This document shows, one piece after another, positions 1 to 7,236 of a stretch of DNA of 10,377 nt. Each line of letters opens with the position of its first letter. The stretch's first letter is position 1. The stretch is from Acidimicrobiia bacterium. GTDB taxonomy: Bacteria; Actinomycetota; Acidimicrobiia; UBA5794; JAOTWH01. The DNA lies in assembly GCA_029863035.1 (NCBI GenBank), contig JAOTWH010000071.1, positions 1 through 10,377 on the forward strand. Direction: 5' to 3'. The notes under the pieces are model-generated. The model searched no databases. It had not been told where the DNA came from and saw nothing but the letters and a program-made list of their open reading frames with translations. The position numbers and the translations under genes were made by a program.

Positions 1-762
1 ATCATCCGGCAGGCTCATCACTTTGCCGAACATCTCGTCGGCTGAGTCCTTGACCGAAATGAAGTTGTCATAGCTCTGCGACATCTTGCGGGTGCCGTCG
101 GTGCCAACCAACAGGCCTGTTGTCATCGCGACCTGGCCGGGCTGGCCGTGCTTGGCCTGGAGCTCGCGTCCCATCAGCAGGTTCCACAGCTGGTCTGCTC
201 CCCCGAGCTCGATGTCAGACTCCACGGCCACTGAATCCATTCCTTGCAGCAGCGGGTACATGAACTCGATGAGCGAGATGGGGTCGTTGTCTCCGTACCG
301 CTTGGCGAAATCGGCACGCTCCATCATCTGCGCCAGGGTGACTTTGGAAGCCAGGTCCAACACCTCGGGCATGTTCAGCTTCGACAGCCATTCCGAGTTG
401 TATCGGATCTCCAAATTGTCCGGGCTCAATAGGTTCTTCACTTCCCCCAGCACCGACGAGGCGTATTCCTTGACTGCAGCGTCGTCCAGCCGCTGGCGGG
501 TTTCGCTCTTGCCAGAGGGGTCGCCGACTTGGGCAGTGAAGTCGCCAACGATCAGCACGGCGGTGTGGCCCAGCTCTTGGAACCGTCGCAGCAAACCGAT
601 GACGACTGCCCACCCCAGATGCACTTCGTGGGCAGTGGGGTCGAGGCCCAGCTTCACCCGAAGCGGCTTGCCTTTGGCGAGTAGCGCGGCAAGTTCAGGC
701 TCTGGGACCACCCGCTCCACGCCTCGCATGAGGATCTCGAGTTGTTCTTCGGCCGCCAGCAT
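1..762 (-). CDS. tyrS: Tyrosyl-tRNA synthetase, N-terminal 254 residues (3' end outside window)
   Basis: Class I aminoacyl-tRNA synthetase that charges tRNA-Tyr in the cytoplasm. Visible features, in order: an N-terminus MLAAEEQLEILMRG typical of the KMSKS-type (TyrS2/TyrZ-like) bacterial enzymes, GLDPTAHEVHLG at residues 39-50 covering the HIGH site, the GDFTAQVGDPSGKSETR stretch, the tyrosine-pocket segment YPLLQGMDSV, ELGGADQLWNLLMGR, and KMSQS at 226-230. Two signature deviations stand out: HIGH reads HLGW (48-51) and KMSKS reads KMSQS. The anticodon-binding and S4-like C-terminal parts would lie left of base 1. ATG at 762 is preferred because the residues after it align with family N-termini, although no Shine-Dalgarno is evident and the frame stays open upstream to another ATG at 843. 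Met12 (ATG at 729) is an alternative. The gene is divergent from the PBP gene. Identity is firm from the motifs; the subtype is an inference from recalled homologues. Confidence 0.94.
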   Translation of the reverse strand, partial: MLAAEEQLEILMRGVERVVPEPELAALLAKGKPLRVKLGLDPTAHEVHLGWAVVIGLLRRFQELGHTAVLIVGDFTAQVGDPSGKSETRQRLDDAAVKEYASSVLGEVKNLLSPDNLEIRYNSEWLSKLNMPEVLDLASKVTLAQMMERADFAKRYGDNDPISLIEFMYPLLQGMDSVAVESDIELGGADQLWNLLMGRELQAKHGQPGQVAMTTGLLVGTDGTRKMSQSYDNFISVKDSADEMFGKVMSLPDD

Positions 763-845
763 TGGCGGAGGGTAGCGACGGCGGATATCCCTGCCTGACA
801 AGCGAAATCCCGAGTTTGGCGGCCCGCCAGGCTTACCGTTCATCG
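763..845. other. Divergent tyrS/PBP intergenic spacer
   Basis: This 83-bp spacer lies between the tyrS start (minus) and the preferred GTG start of the PBP gene (plus), so it should carry promoter signals for both. I see no convincing -35/-10 pair in either direction. A short GC palindrome (TGGCGG-C-CCGCCA, 817-829) lies 16 bp before the PBP start, but it is too GC-rich and short to call an operator. The tyrS reading frame stays open across the whole spacer, and so does the PBP frame (down to a TTG at 762), so either coding region could be longer than annotated. Confidence 0.5.
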
Positions 846-3230
846 GTGAAGCGCTGGCTCACATCGCTGGCCGCTTTAGCGGTCGTTGCTTCGGCGTGCT
901 CGGTCGAGCCCCTGCAAGATCCGGGGCTTGGGGAGCGCGGCCTGTCGACCGTCGTCTACGCCTCAGACGGAACAGTTCTTGCCACCTGGCATGCGGAAGA
1001 GGACAGGACCCTTGTCTCATACGACGAGCTACCGAAAGTTCTGCTCGACGCGGTCGTTGCCATAGAGGATGAGCGCTATTGGAGCCATCCCGGTGTCGAC
1101 CTGCGAGCAGTTGCCCGAGCACTCTTCGCCAATGTAGAGGCAGGCGAAGTGGTCGAAGGCGGCTCGACTATCACCCAGCAATACCTCAAGAACGTGTTGT
1201 TGACTCCCGAGGTGAGCGTTGATCGCAAGATCAAAGAAGCATCGCTTGCGCTGCAGTTGGAACAGGGACTGACGAAGGAGGAGATCCTCGAGCGATACGT
1301 CAATACGGTCTACTTCGGCCACGGTGCGTACGGCGTGGGAACCGCAGCGCAGCTCTACTTCGGCGAGGATACGGGGGACCTGACGCTGGCGGAAAGCGCC
1401 ATGCTGGCCGGACTCATCCAAGCGCCGGCTTCGTCGGACCCCTACGTCGACCCCGAACCCACGCTCGAGCGAAGGCGCGTGGTGCTGGAGAAGATGGGCT
1501 CGCTGGGGTGGATCACCCCGCAGGAGGCAGCCGACGCCGACGCCGAACCGCTGCTGCTCCAGCCGATCGTGAACGACACCAAGGCCCTCTATCCGTATTT
1601 CACAGAAGAGGTGAAGCGGCGATTGCTGGCCGATCCCGCCTTGGGCGAAACCGCGACCGATCGATACAACGCGCTGTTCCGAGGCGGGCTCCGCATCTAC
1701 ACCACCATCGACCCGATCGTGCAGGAGTCAGCCCAGGCCGCCCTGGCCAGCGTTCTCCCCGACGGTGGCCCATCGGGAGCGCTCACTGCCATCGACCCCA
1801 GAACCGGACATGTTCTCGCCATCGTCGGTGGCAAGGACTTCTACGACCCAGACGACCCCGTGGCCCAGTTCAACCTCGCCACCCAGGGGTATCGCCAACC
1901 GGGATCGGCATTCAAACCATTTGTGTTGGCAGCAGCCTTGGAGCAAGGCTTCGGGCTCGACTCGGTGTTCGAGGGAGGCCAGAAGGTCGAGATAGTCACG
2001 AACTCAGGGCCATGGTTGGTGGAGAACTACAACGGCGCCTCGTTCCCCAATCTGGCTCTTGCGGAAGCGACCGTGTTCTCGGTGAACGTCATCTTCGCCC
2101 GACTGGTCGAGGCGATCGGACCCGAGGCGGTCGTCTCCTTGGCCACCGCCTCGGGTATCGGCTCGGACCTGCAGCCGTTTCATGCGGTGGCGCTGGGCGC
2201 TCAAGAAGTGTCGGTGATCGACATGGCTTCGGCCTTCGGAACGTTCGCAGCGGACGGCATCCACATAGATCCGATCTTGGTGACCTCGATCGAAACCCAT
2301 GACGGCATCAACGTCTGGCAAGCGACGCCGATCGTGACCGAAGTGATGGACAAGAGCGTGGCTCGCGAGGTCACCGCGGCCTTGGGAGAGGTGGTGCAGA
2401 GGGGTACCGGCCAACAGGCTCGCATCGGTAGGCCCATAGCTGGCAAGACAGGCACGTCACAAGAGCATCGCGACGCATGGTTCGTGGGCTACACCCCCGA
2501 GATGGTCGCGTCGGTATGGGTGGGGTTCCCTGAAGGGTTGATATCGATGCAGTACCCGGCAACCCCCTTCAACATCACAGGAGGAACCTGGCCTGCTCAG
2601 ATCTGGGCCCGCTTCGCTTCGGGAGCCCTGTCGGGCACGCCTTACGGCCAGATCGCCTCGGCTTCCGCTGATGGGTTGACGACGGTTGAGATCGACACGT
2701 CTACGGGCTTCATCGCCGGTCCGCTGTGCCCGCGTCAGCACGTGCAGCGACTTCAGGTGCCGATCGACCAAGCCCCCACGGTGATCTGTCCAATCCACAA
2801 CCCGCAAGGACTCACCGAGATCGGCGCCGGGTCGACTCCCGACCTCATTGGTCTGGGAATCGACGAAGCGGTGGCCCTCCTGACGCAGCTTGGTTATCAA
2901 ACAACGGTCGATTGGGACATTCCGGGGCCGCTGGCGCCTGGAACGGTCTACGGCCAAGACCCCTCTCCTGGCATTCCGGCCCAGGCCGGGTCCCAGGTTC
3001 GGCTCACCGTCGCAGGACCCGAGCCGGGCTCGGTGGTGCCGCCATTGCTTGGTCGCAGTGTGAGCGACGCCATCGCCTTGTTGGATGAGATGGGCGTTGA
3101 GGTGACCGTCTTCACCGAGGCCGAGTCCGATGGTGAGTCAGCCTCGGCGCGGCCCGGCATGGTGTGGAAGCAAGAGCCCGGAGCGGGAACCGTGCCAAAC
3201 GGTGAAGTTCGGTTGTGGGTGAATCCGTAG
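846..3230 (+). CDS. Class A penicillin-binding protein (GT51 glycosyltransferase + transpeptidase + 2 PASTA)
   Basis: Bifunctional peptidoglycan synthase of the PBP1/PonA type: it polymerises lipid II and cross-links stem peptides outside the membrane. Numbering is from the GTG at 846 (794 residues). A basic start (VKRW) and a short hydrophobic stretch end in ASAC, with Cys18 placed like a lipobox cysteine. The GT51 domain spans about 44-212: IEDERYWSHPG with Glu74, EGGSTITQQ with Glu104, and ERYVNTVYFGHGAYG. The transpeptidase spans about 287-575: SAFK with Ser354, SVN at 412-414, KTG at 534-536. Cys627 and Cys648 follow. Two PASTA repeats (about 663-723 and 729-794) end the protein, as in many actinobacterial and firmicute PBPs. 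The frame is open back to a TTG at 762, which would add 28 residues, but those abut divergent tyrS and look uncoded. Neither start has a strong Shine-Dalgarno. It is the only plus-strand gene here. Function is certain; start and anchor type are not. Confidence 0.95.
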   Translation: MKRWLTSLAALAVVASACSVEPLQDPGLGERGLSTVVYASDGTVLATWHAEEDRTLVSYDELPKVLLDAVVAIEDERYWSHPGVDLRAVARALFANVEAGEVVEGGSTITQQYLKNVLLTPEVSVDRKIKEASLALQLEQGLTKEEILERYVNTVYFGHGAYGVGTAAQLYFGEDTGDLTLAESAMLAGLIQAPASSDPYVDPEPTLERRRVVLEKMGSLGWITPQEAADADAEPLLLQPIVNDTKALYPYFTEEVKRRLLADPALGETATDRYNALFRGGLRIYTTIDPIVQESAQAALASVLPDGGPSGALTAIDPRTGHVLAIVGGKDFYDPDDPVAQFNLATQGYRQPGSAFKPFVLAAALEQGFGLDSVFEGGQKVEIVTNSGPWLVENYNGASFPNLALAEATVFSVNVIFARLVEAIGPEAVVSLATASGIGSDLQPFHAVALGAQEVSVIDMASAFGTFAADGIHIDPILVTSIETHDGINVWQATPIVTEVMDKSVAREVTAALGEVVQRGTGQQARIGRPIAGKTGTSQEHRDAWFVGYTPEMVASVWVGFPEGLISMQYPATPFNITGGTWPAQIWARFASGALSGTPYGQIASASADGLTTVEIDTSTGFIAGPLCPRQHVQRLQVPIDQAPTVICPIHNPQGLTEIGAGSTPDLIGLGIDEAVALLTQLGYQTTVDWDIPGPLAPGTVYGQDPSPGIPAQAGSQVRLTVAGPEPGSVVPPLLGRSVSDAIALLDEMGVEVTVFTEAESDGESASARPGMVWKQEPGAGTVPNGEVRLWVNP

Positions 3231-3413
3231 CTATACATCTGCTCGCTGGACCGGCAGGTCGCTCTGTTATGCATCCCGGGGCTGGCCAGCGAGCGGCTGC
3301 CGCTATCGCTTCCGGCTGGATCGTGGCTCGGCCGCCGGCCTCGCCTGGTTCCAACCCCGTGCAGCATCGGCGCGCCCGCGCTGATGGCTGATTTCTGAAA
3401 ACTGAATACTTCT
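3231..3413. other. Convergent PBP/mpg intergenic spacer
   Basis: This 183-bp spacer separates the two converging genes. It contains a perfect 9-bp inverted repeat (described separately) and a GGCCGCCGGCC palindrome at 3330-3340. No stem followed by a T-run is seen on either strand, so there is no classical intrinsic terminator. No tRNA or credible small gene was found. Confidence 0.5.
3241..3294. repeat. 9-bp inverted repeat between convergent genes
   Basis: GCTCGCTGG at 3241-3249 is the exact reverse complement of CCAGCGAGC at 3286-3294, with 36 nt between. It starts 11 bp after the PBP stop codon and could form a hairpin in a transcript from either strand. Neither side has a T-tract, so termination would have to be Rho-dependent or unconventional. 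A 9-bp match at this distance in GC-rich DNA could also be chance. Confidence 0.35.
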
Positions 3414-3953
3414 TCAGCCGCTAGCCACGAAGCGCCATTTGCGATCCTGCGCGTTACTAATGCCGATTCGGGGCGTCGCCTTGATCTTTGGTGGCAACTC
3501 ACCCTCGAGCAAACGCACACTTCCTCGACCAAGAAGATTGGCTCCGTTGTCTTCGCCTGTGACGCCCAGCGCCTGACACAACTTGCCGGGACCATCTGTT
3601 AGGTGGTCTTTCCTACCCCTGCGAGCCACCATCACTTCTCGACCCATGGTGGGCACTCCCCCGCGCAGTAAAACCGCGGCTGCACGACCCTCCTCCCCGA
3701 TCACCACGTTCATGCACCAGTGGATGCCGTAAGCCCGATACACATAGAGGTGCCACGGCGGCCCGAACATCACGAGGTTGCGAGGAGTACGTCCTCGATA
3801 GGCATGGCTGGCGGGATCGTTGCCCCCGTCGTATGCCTCGACTTCGGTGAGTGCAACCTCTGCTCTCTCACCGTGAAAGATGGTTCGCAACCGCCACCCC
3901 AACAGACTGCGCGCAACGTCGAGAACATCACCCGTGATATCGGCGGAGGTCAC
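3414..3953 (-). CDS. mpg: DNA-3-methyladenine glycosylase (AAG/MPG family)
   Basis: Monofunctional base-excision repair glycosylase that flips out and removes alkylated purines such as 3-methyladenine. At 179 residues it is slightly shorter than most family members. Motifs matching human AAG: TEVEAY at 36-41 with the putative catalytic Glu39 (AAG Glu125) and Tyr41 (Tyr127), His50 (His136) in DPASHAYRGRTPRN, Tyr72 in LYVYRAYG (Tyr159), Asn82 in CMNVV (Asn169), and DGPGKLCQALG near residue 120. All base-pocket residues I can align are present, so it should be active. The start is GTG, whose GTGA overlaps the argF stop. The nearby GGAAG is too close for a normal ribosome site, so reinitiation by ribosomes finishing argF is likely. 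It is the last gene of the long minus-strand operon. As I recall, mpg sits next to tyrS in mycobacteria and streptomycetes; here the PBP gene separates them. Confidence 0.94.
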   Translation of the reverse strand: MTSADITGDVLDVARSLLGWRLRTIFHGERAEVALTEVEAYDGGNDPASHAYRGRTPRNLVMFGPPWHLYVYRAYGIHWCMNVVIGEEGRAAAVLLRGGVPTMGREVMVARRGRKDHLTDGPGKLCQALGVTGEDNGANLLGRGSVRLLEGELPPKIKATPRIGISNAQDRKWRFVASG

Positions 3954-4849
3954 CTTCCGAACGTGTGCAACAGCAACGCCTTGAAGCTGTGGAGCCGGTT
4001 CTCCGCCTGATCGAAGATTCGGGACCTGGCGTGGTCGAGAACATCGTCGGTTGCCTCATCACCTCGATGAGCTGGCAGACAATGGAGGAAGATGGCGCCA
4101 TCGGCCGCCATGTCGAATACCGCTCCGTTCACCTGATACTGCATGAACAGCTTCTTGCGCGCTTCGGCCTCCGCCTCCTGGCCCATCGATGCCCACACGT
4201 CGGTGTAGACGACGTGGGCGTCGCTCACCGCTTGGCGCACATCGTTGGTAACGGTGACCGCTCCGGCGTAGGCGTTGGCGGCTGCCAGAACCGAGTCTGC
4301 TGGCTCATAGCCGGGGGGCGTTACGATCCTGATCTCCATCCCAGCCATCGCCCCGGCCAGCATCAGGCTGTGGGCGACGTTATTGCCGTCGCCAACGTAG
4401 GTCAGCACCGTTTCGGGAAGCGGCCTCGTCTCTGCCACCGTCTGCAGGTCGGCCAGAGCTTGGCACGGGTGCTCCAGATCGGATAGAAGATTGATGACCG
4501 GCGCTTCGGCGTTGTCGGCCAGCGTCACAAGGTCGTCATGGCTGAAGACCCGAAACGCCAAAGCATCGAGATACCGATCGAATACCTTGCCAACGTCGGA
4601 CACTGCCTCGCGCTTTCCCAGGCCGATCTCGTCAGCCTTTAGAACGATGGGCGTCATTCCCAACTCCGCTGCCCCAACTTCTGTGGAGATCCTGGTCCGA
4701 GCCGAAGGCTTCTGAAAGAACAACCCGATGCTCTTGCCGCTGAGCGCCCCGGCGGATGCCGTCGAATCCTTCTTAACGGCGGCAGCCTTGTCCAACACCT
4801 CGATGAGCTCCGACGGAGCCATATCAGCAACGCTCAGGAAATCGTTCAT
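3950..4849 (-). CDS. argF: Ornithine carbamoyltransferase
   Basis: Makes citrulline from ornithine and carbamoyl phosphate in arginine biosynthesis; normally a cytoplasmic homotrimer. The 299 residues match the usual length. Visible motifs: the carbamoyl-phosphate loop FFQKPSARTR (44-53), HPCQALADLQT (127-137), the ornithine-binding SMG loop in DVWASMGQE (217-225), and HCLPAHRGDE (256-265). HCLPAHRG and the SMG loop favour ornithine over N-acetylornithine or aspartate as substrate. The usual S-T/G-R-T of the first motif reads SART (Ala50), a conservative departure. The ATG overlaps the pheT stop as ATGA, and unlike its neighbours it also has a strong Shine-Dalgarno 5 nt upstream, suggesting extra independent initiation. 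None of its usual partners (argC, J, B, D, R, G, H) lies within the window, so arginine genes must be elsewhere or reduced. Confidence 0.95.
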   Translation of the reverse strand: MNDFLSVADMAPSELIEVLDKAAAVKKDSTASAGALSGKSIGLFFQKPSARTRISTEVGAAELGMTPIVLKADEIGLGKREAVSDVGKVFDRYLDALAFRVFSHDDLVTLADNAEAPVINLLSDLEHPCQALADLQTVAETRPLPETVLTYVGDGNNVAHSLMLAGAMAGMEIRIVTPPGYEPADSVLAAANAYAGAVTVTNDVRQAVSDAHVVYTDVWASMGQEAEAEARKKLFMQYQVNGAVFDMAADGAIFLHCLPAHRGDEATDDVLDHARSRIFDQAENRLHSFKALLLHTFGR

Positions 4850-7236
4850 CGAGTACCTCCCTCTGCGGTCCTCAGTTTGGCACCCGTTGCGGACTCCGCG
4901 CTCGCTGCGATGGCCTGGCGGATCGGTGCCACCTCTTCGTCGGTGAGTGTGCGATCGAGCGCCCGAATCGTGAGATGGAACGCAAGCGACTTACTGCCGG
5001 CAGGGAGCGGGTCGCCGCGGAACTCGTCGAACACTTCGACCTTCTCCAGTAGCTCGCCACCACTCGATCGGATGGACTCCACAAGCTGACCGGCCGACAC
5101 CGACTCTTCGCACTCGAAAGCAAGGTCGAAGACGACGGGTGGATAAGCCCCCGCCGGCCGATACTGCCACAGACCTGGATCCGCCAACAATGCCTCGAGC
5201 ATCAACTCCCCCGCCGCCACTCTTCCATCGAGGTTGAAGGCTCGGGCAACCCGTGGATGTAGCTCGCCAATCACCCCGACGGCTTGGCCATCGATAGCGA
5301 TTTCGGCGGCTCGTTCCGGATGGAAGGGCGCTGATCGAGTCGCACTCACTGAAACCCTGTCGGCCACGCCCATGGCGCGAGTCACCATGTCCCATGCCCC
5401 GGTCGCATCGAGAACATCCCGATCGAGTCCCGGGCCGAACCATCCCCCGCCGGCGCTGCCGACCGCGATGAAGGCCAGCACTTCGGGTTGAGCTGGGATG
5501 TCATCACTGGAGGGAAGGAACACCTTGCCCGTCTCGAACAGAGCGACTTGGGAGATCTGGCGGTTGGCGTTGTACTCAGCCGCTTTGAGCAGACCCGGCA
5601 GAAGCGTGGTTCGCATGACACCCTCTTCCTCCCGCAGCGGGTTGACCAGGCGGATTCCCGCTCGACGTGGGTCACCGGAGGGCAGCCCGAGCCGATCCAG
5701 ATCGGCCTGCCCGATAAAGGAGAAGGTGATCGCTTCGTGGAAACCGGCGCCGACCATGGCCTGGCTCACCAACCGATAGCGGCGCTGCTCAACCGACAGG
5801 CCTGCCCCGGGGCCGGTTGCCACCGAGTTGGGGAAGTTGTCGTACCCGTGGAAACGCGCCACCTCTTCCACGAAGTCGACAGATCGAGACACATCGGGCC
5901 TTCTCGTGGGGACGGTCACCGTCAGTGGGTCATTGCCGCTGGTACCGAAGCCGAGCGGCTGCAGGATGTCGACGACGTCTGCGGATGCGAAGGCGGTGCC
6001 GGTGACGCGCTCGATCTCGACCAAAGGCAGTTCCACATCCCACGGTTCGATGGGTACCGGATACGCGTCGGTTACTCCCCCCAAGGTCCCTCCGGCGTGT
6101 TCCACCAGGAGTTGTGCCACCCGGTCGGCGGCGCGGCGGGGGGCGTTGGGATCCATTCGCCTCTGGAAACGCGAAGATGCTTCGCTGTGAAGGCCCAACC
6201 GCTGGGCCGTGAACAGAACGGAGGCCGGATCGAAGTAGGCCGCTTCAACGATCACCTCTGTTGTATCTTCCCCCACTTCTGTTTCCGCGCCCCCCATCAC
6301 TCCGGCCACCGCCACGGCTCGATCGGGCGTTGCCACGACGATGTCGGATGGCTCGAGAACTCGCTCGCTGTCGTCAAGTGTTGTGAGCTTCTCGCCTGCC
6401 TCGGCGCGTCTCAGCACGATGGAATCGCCAAGCTTGTTGGCATCGAACCCATGGGTGGGGTGACCCAACTCGATCATGGCGTAGTTAGTGGCGTCCACCG
6501 CATTGCTGATGGGCCGCACGCCTACGGCGCGCAGTCGCAACCGAAGCCACATGGGCGATGGCCCGATGTTGACGCCCTGCACCCGTCGGGCAACGAAACG
6601 AGGGCAGCCGTCGGGGTCTTGGATCTCGACTGACGGGCCACCATCGAGGTCGGGCAGATCGATGACCGGCTCCTTGAGGGGTACTCCGTATTTGGCCGCC
6701 AGCTCTCTGGCCAAGCCAACCACAGACATGCAATCGGGACGGTTGGGGTTCACTTCCACCTCGATGGCTGTATCGGGGTACGGCACCAACGTGGCGAAGT
6801 CGGTACCCACAGCTACGTCGGGTCCCAGAACCAAGATGCCTTCATGGTCATCGCCCAGGCCCAGCTCGCGCTCCGAAGCGATCATCCCGGGAGAGTTAAC
6901 GCCCCTGATCTCCTTTTCGCCAACTTTGAACCCTCCGGCCAATACGGATCCGGGCTTGGCCCAAGCCACAACAGCGCCGGCTTCAAAATTCCACGCCCCG
7001 CACACCACTTCTGTCTCCGATGAGCCGTCGTCGAGTGTGGCCAGCCTCACCTTGTCGGCGTTGGGGTGGAACCGAACCTGCACCACCTTTGTCACCACAA
7101 CGCCGGAGAAGTCAACCGAGAGAGGCTCCATGGCCTCGAGGGCGAACCCGAGATCGGCCAGGGCGTCCGTGATCTCGACAGCGTCGTCGGTTGGCAGGTC
7201 GACGAACTCCCTGAGCCAATTCAGAGTGAACTTCAT
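4846..7236 (-). CDS. pheT: Phenylalanyl-tRNA synthetase beta subunit
   Basis: Beta subunit of the heterotetrameric PheRS; carries tRNA binding and the editing site that clears mischarged Tyr-tRNA-Phe. The 796 residues are full length. Domains in order: N-terminal MKFTLNWLREF, an EMAP/OB-type tRNA-binding domain (about 40-150, with HPNADKVRLA and NSPGMIASERELGLG), B3/B4 editing core (about 205-380, with GHPTHGFD, GVMGG and SEASSRFQR), B5 (about 397-470), the catalytic-like core with FVEEVARFHGYDN and LVNPLREEEGVMRT, and the C-terminal FDX-ACB anticodon-binding domain (about 703-796). ATG at 7236 overlaps the pheS stop (ATGA) and begins exactly at the family's conserved N-terminus. The frame is open 75 codons further upstream, but that part lies inside pheS and is arginine-rich nonsense. 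There is no strong Shine-Dalgarno, so coupling to pheS is likely, which fits equal subunit production. Confidence 0.97.
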   Translation of the reverse strand: MKFTLNWLREFVDLPTDDAVEITDALADLGFALEAMEPLSVDFSGVVVTKVVQVRFHPNADKVRLATLDDGSSETEVVCGAWNFEAGAVVAWAKPGSVLAGGFKVGEKEIRGVNSPGMIASERELGLGDDHEGILVLGPDVAVGTDFATLVPYPDTAIEVEVNPNRPDCMSVVGLARELAAKYGVPLKEPVIDLPDLDGGPSVEIQDPDGCPRFVARRVQGVNIGPSPMWLRLRLRAVGVRPISNAVDATNYAMIELGHPTHGFDANKLGDSIVLRRAEAGEKLTTLDDSERVLEPSDIVVATPDRAVAVAGVMGGAETEVGEDTTEVIVEAAYFDPASVLFTAQRLGLHSEASSRFQRRMDPNAPRRAADRVAQLLVEHAGGTLGGVTDAYPVPIEPWDVELPLVEIERVTGTAFASADVVDILQPLGFGTSGNDPLTVTVPTRRPDVSRSVDFVEEVARFHGYDNFPNSVATGPGAGLSVEQRRYRLVSQAMVGAGFHEAITFSFIGQADLDRLGLPSGDPRRAGIRLVNPLREEEGVMRTTLLPGLLKAAEYNANRQISQVALFETGKVFLPSSDDIPAQPEVLAFIAVGSAGGGWFGPGLDRDVLDATGAWDMVTRAMGVADRVSVSATRSAPFHPERAAEIAIDGQAVGVIGELHPRVARAFNLDGRVAAGELMLEALLADPGLWQYRPAGAYPPVVFDLAFECEESVSAGQLVESIRSSGGELLEKVEVFDEFRGDPLPAGSKSLAFHLTIRALDRTLTDEEVAPIRQAIAASAESATGAKLRTAEGGTR
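4855..4862 (-). promoter_or_regulatory. Strong ribosome binding site of argF inside the pheT end
   Basis: On the minus strand the bases read AGGGAGGT, 5 nt before the argF ATG, and they lie within the last codons of pheT. This supports the chosen argF start and means argF is probably not translated by coupling alone. Confidence 0.8.

Noticed and set aside
86..775. 229-codon plus-strand open frame at the left end
   Set aside because: Antisense to tyrS, whose minus-strand translation carries clear TyrRS motifs.
817..829. TGGCGG-C-CCGCCA palindrome as operator of the PBP gene
   Set aside because: Arms of 6 bp made only of G/C apart from the end bases; such palindromes are common by chance at this GC content.
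1508..2302. 264-codon plus-strand open frame inside the PBP gene
   Set aside because: Same strand, different frame within the transpeptidase region; arginine-rich shadow with no homology I can recognise.
3345..3360. GGTTCCAACCCC resembling a tRNA T-arm
   Set aside because: No acceptor, D-arm or anticodon stem can be built around it, and the T-loop consensus GGTTCGAATCC is not met.
3231..3413. Attachment site or mobile-element scar beside the PBP gene
   Set aside because: No tRNA, integrase, terminal inverted repeats or target duplication could be seen, so the strand switch alone does not support a mobile element.
5488..6633. 381-codon plus-strand open frame
   Set aside because: It lies wholly antisense to pheT, which has full family motifs. 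The translation is Gly/His/Arg-rich with no recognisable domain, as expected of a shadow frame in GC-rich coding DNA.
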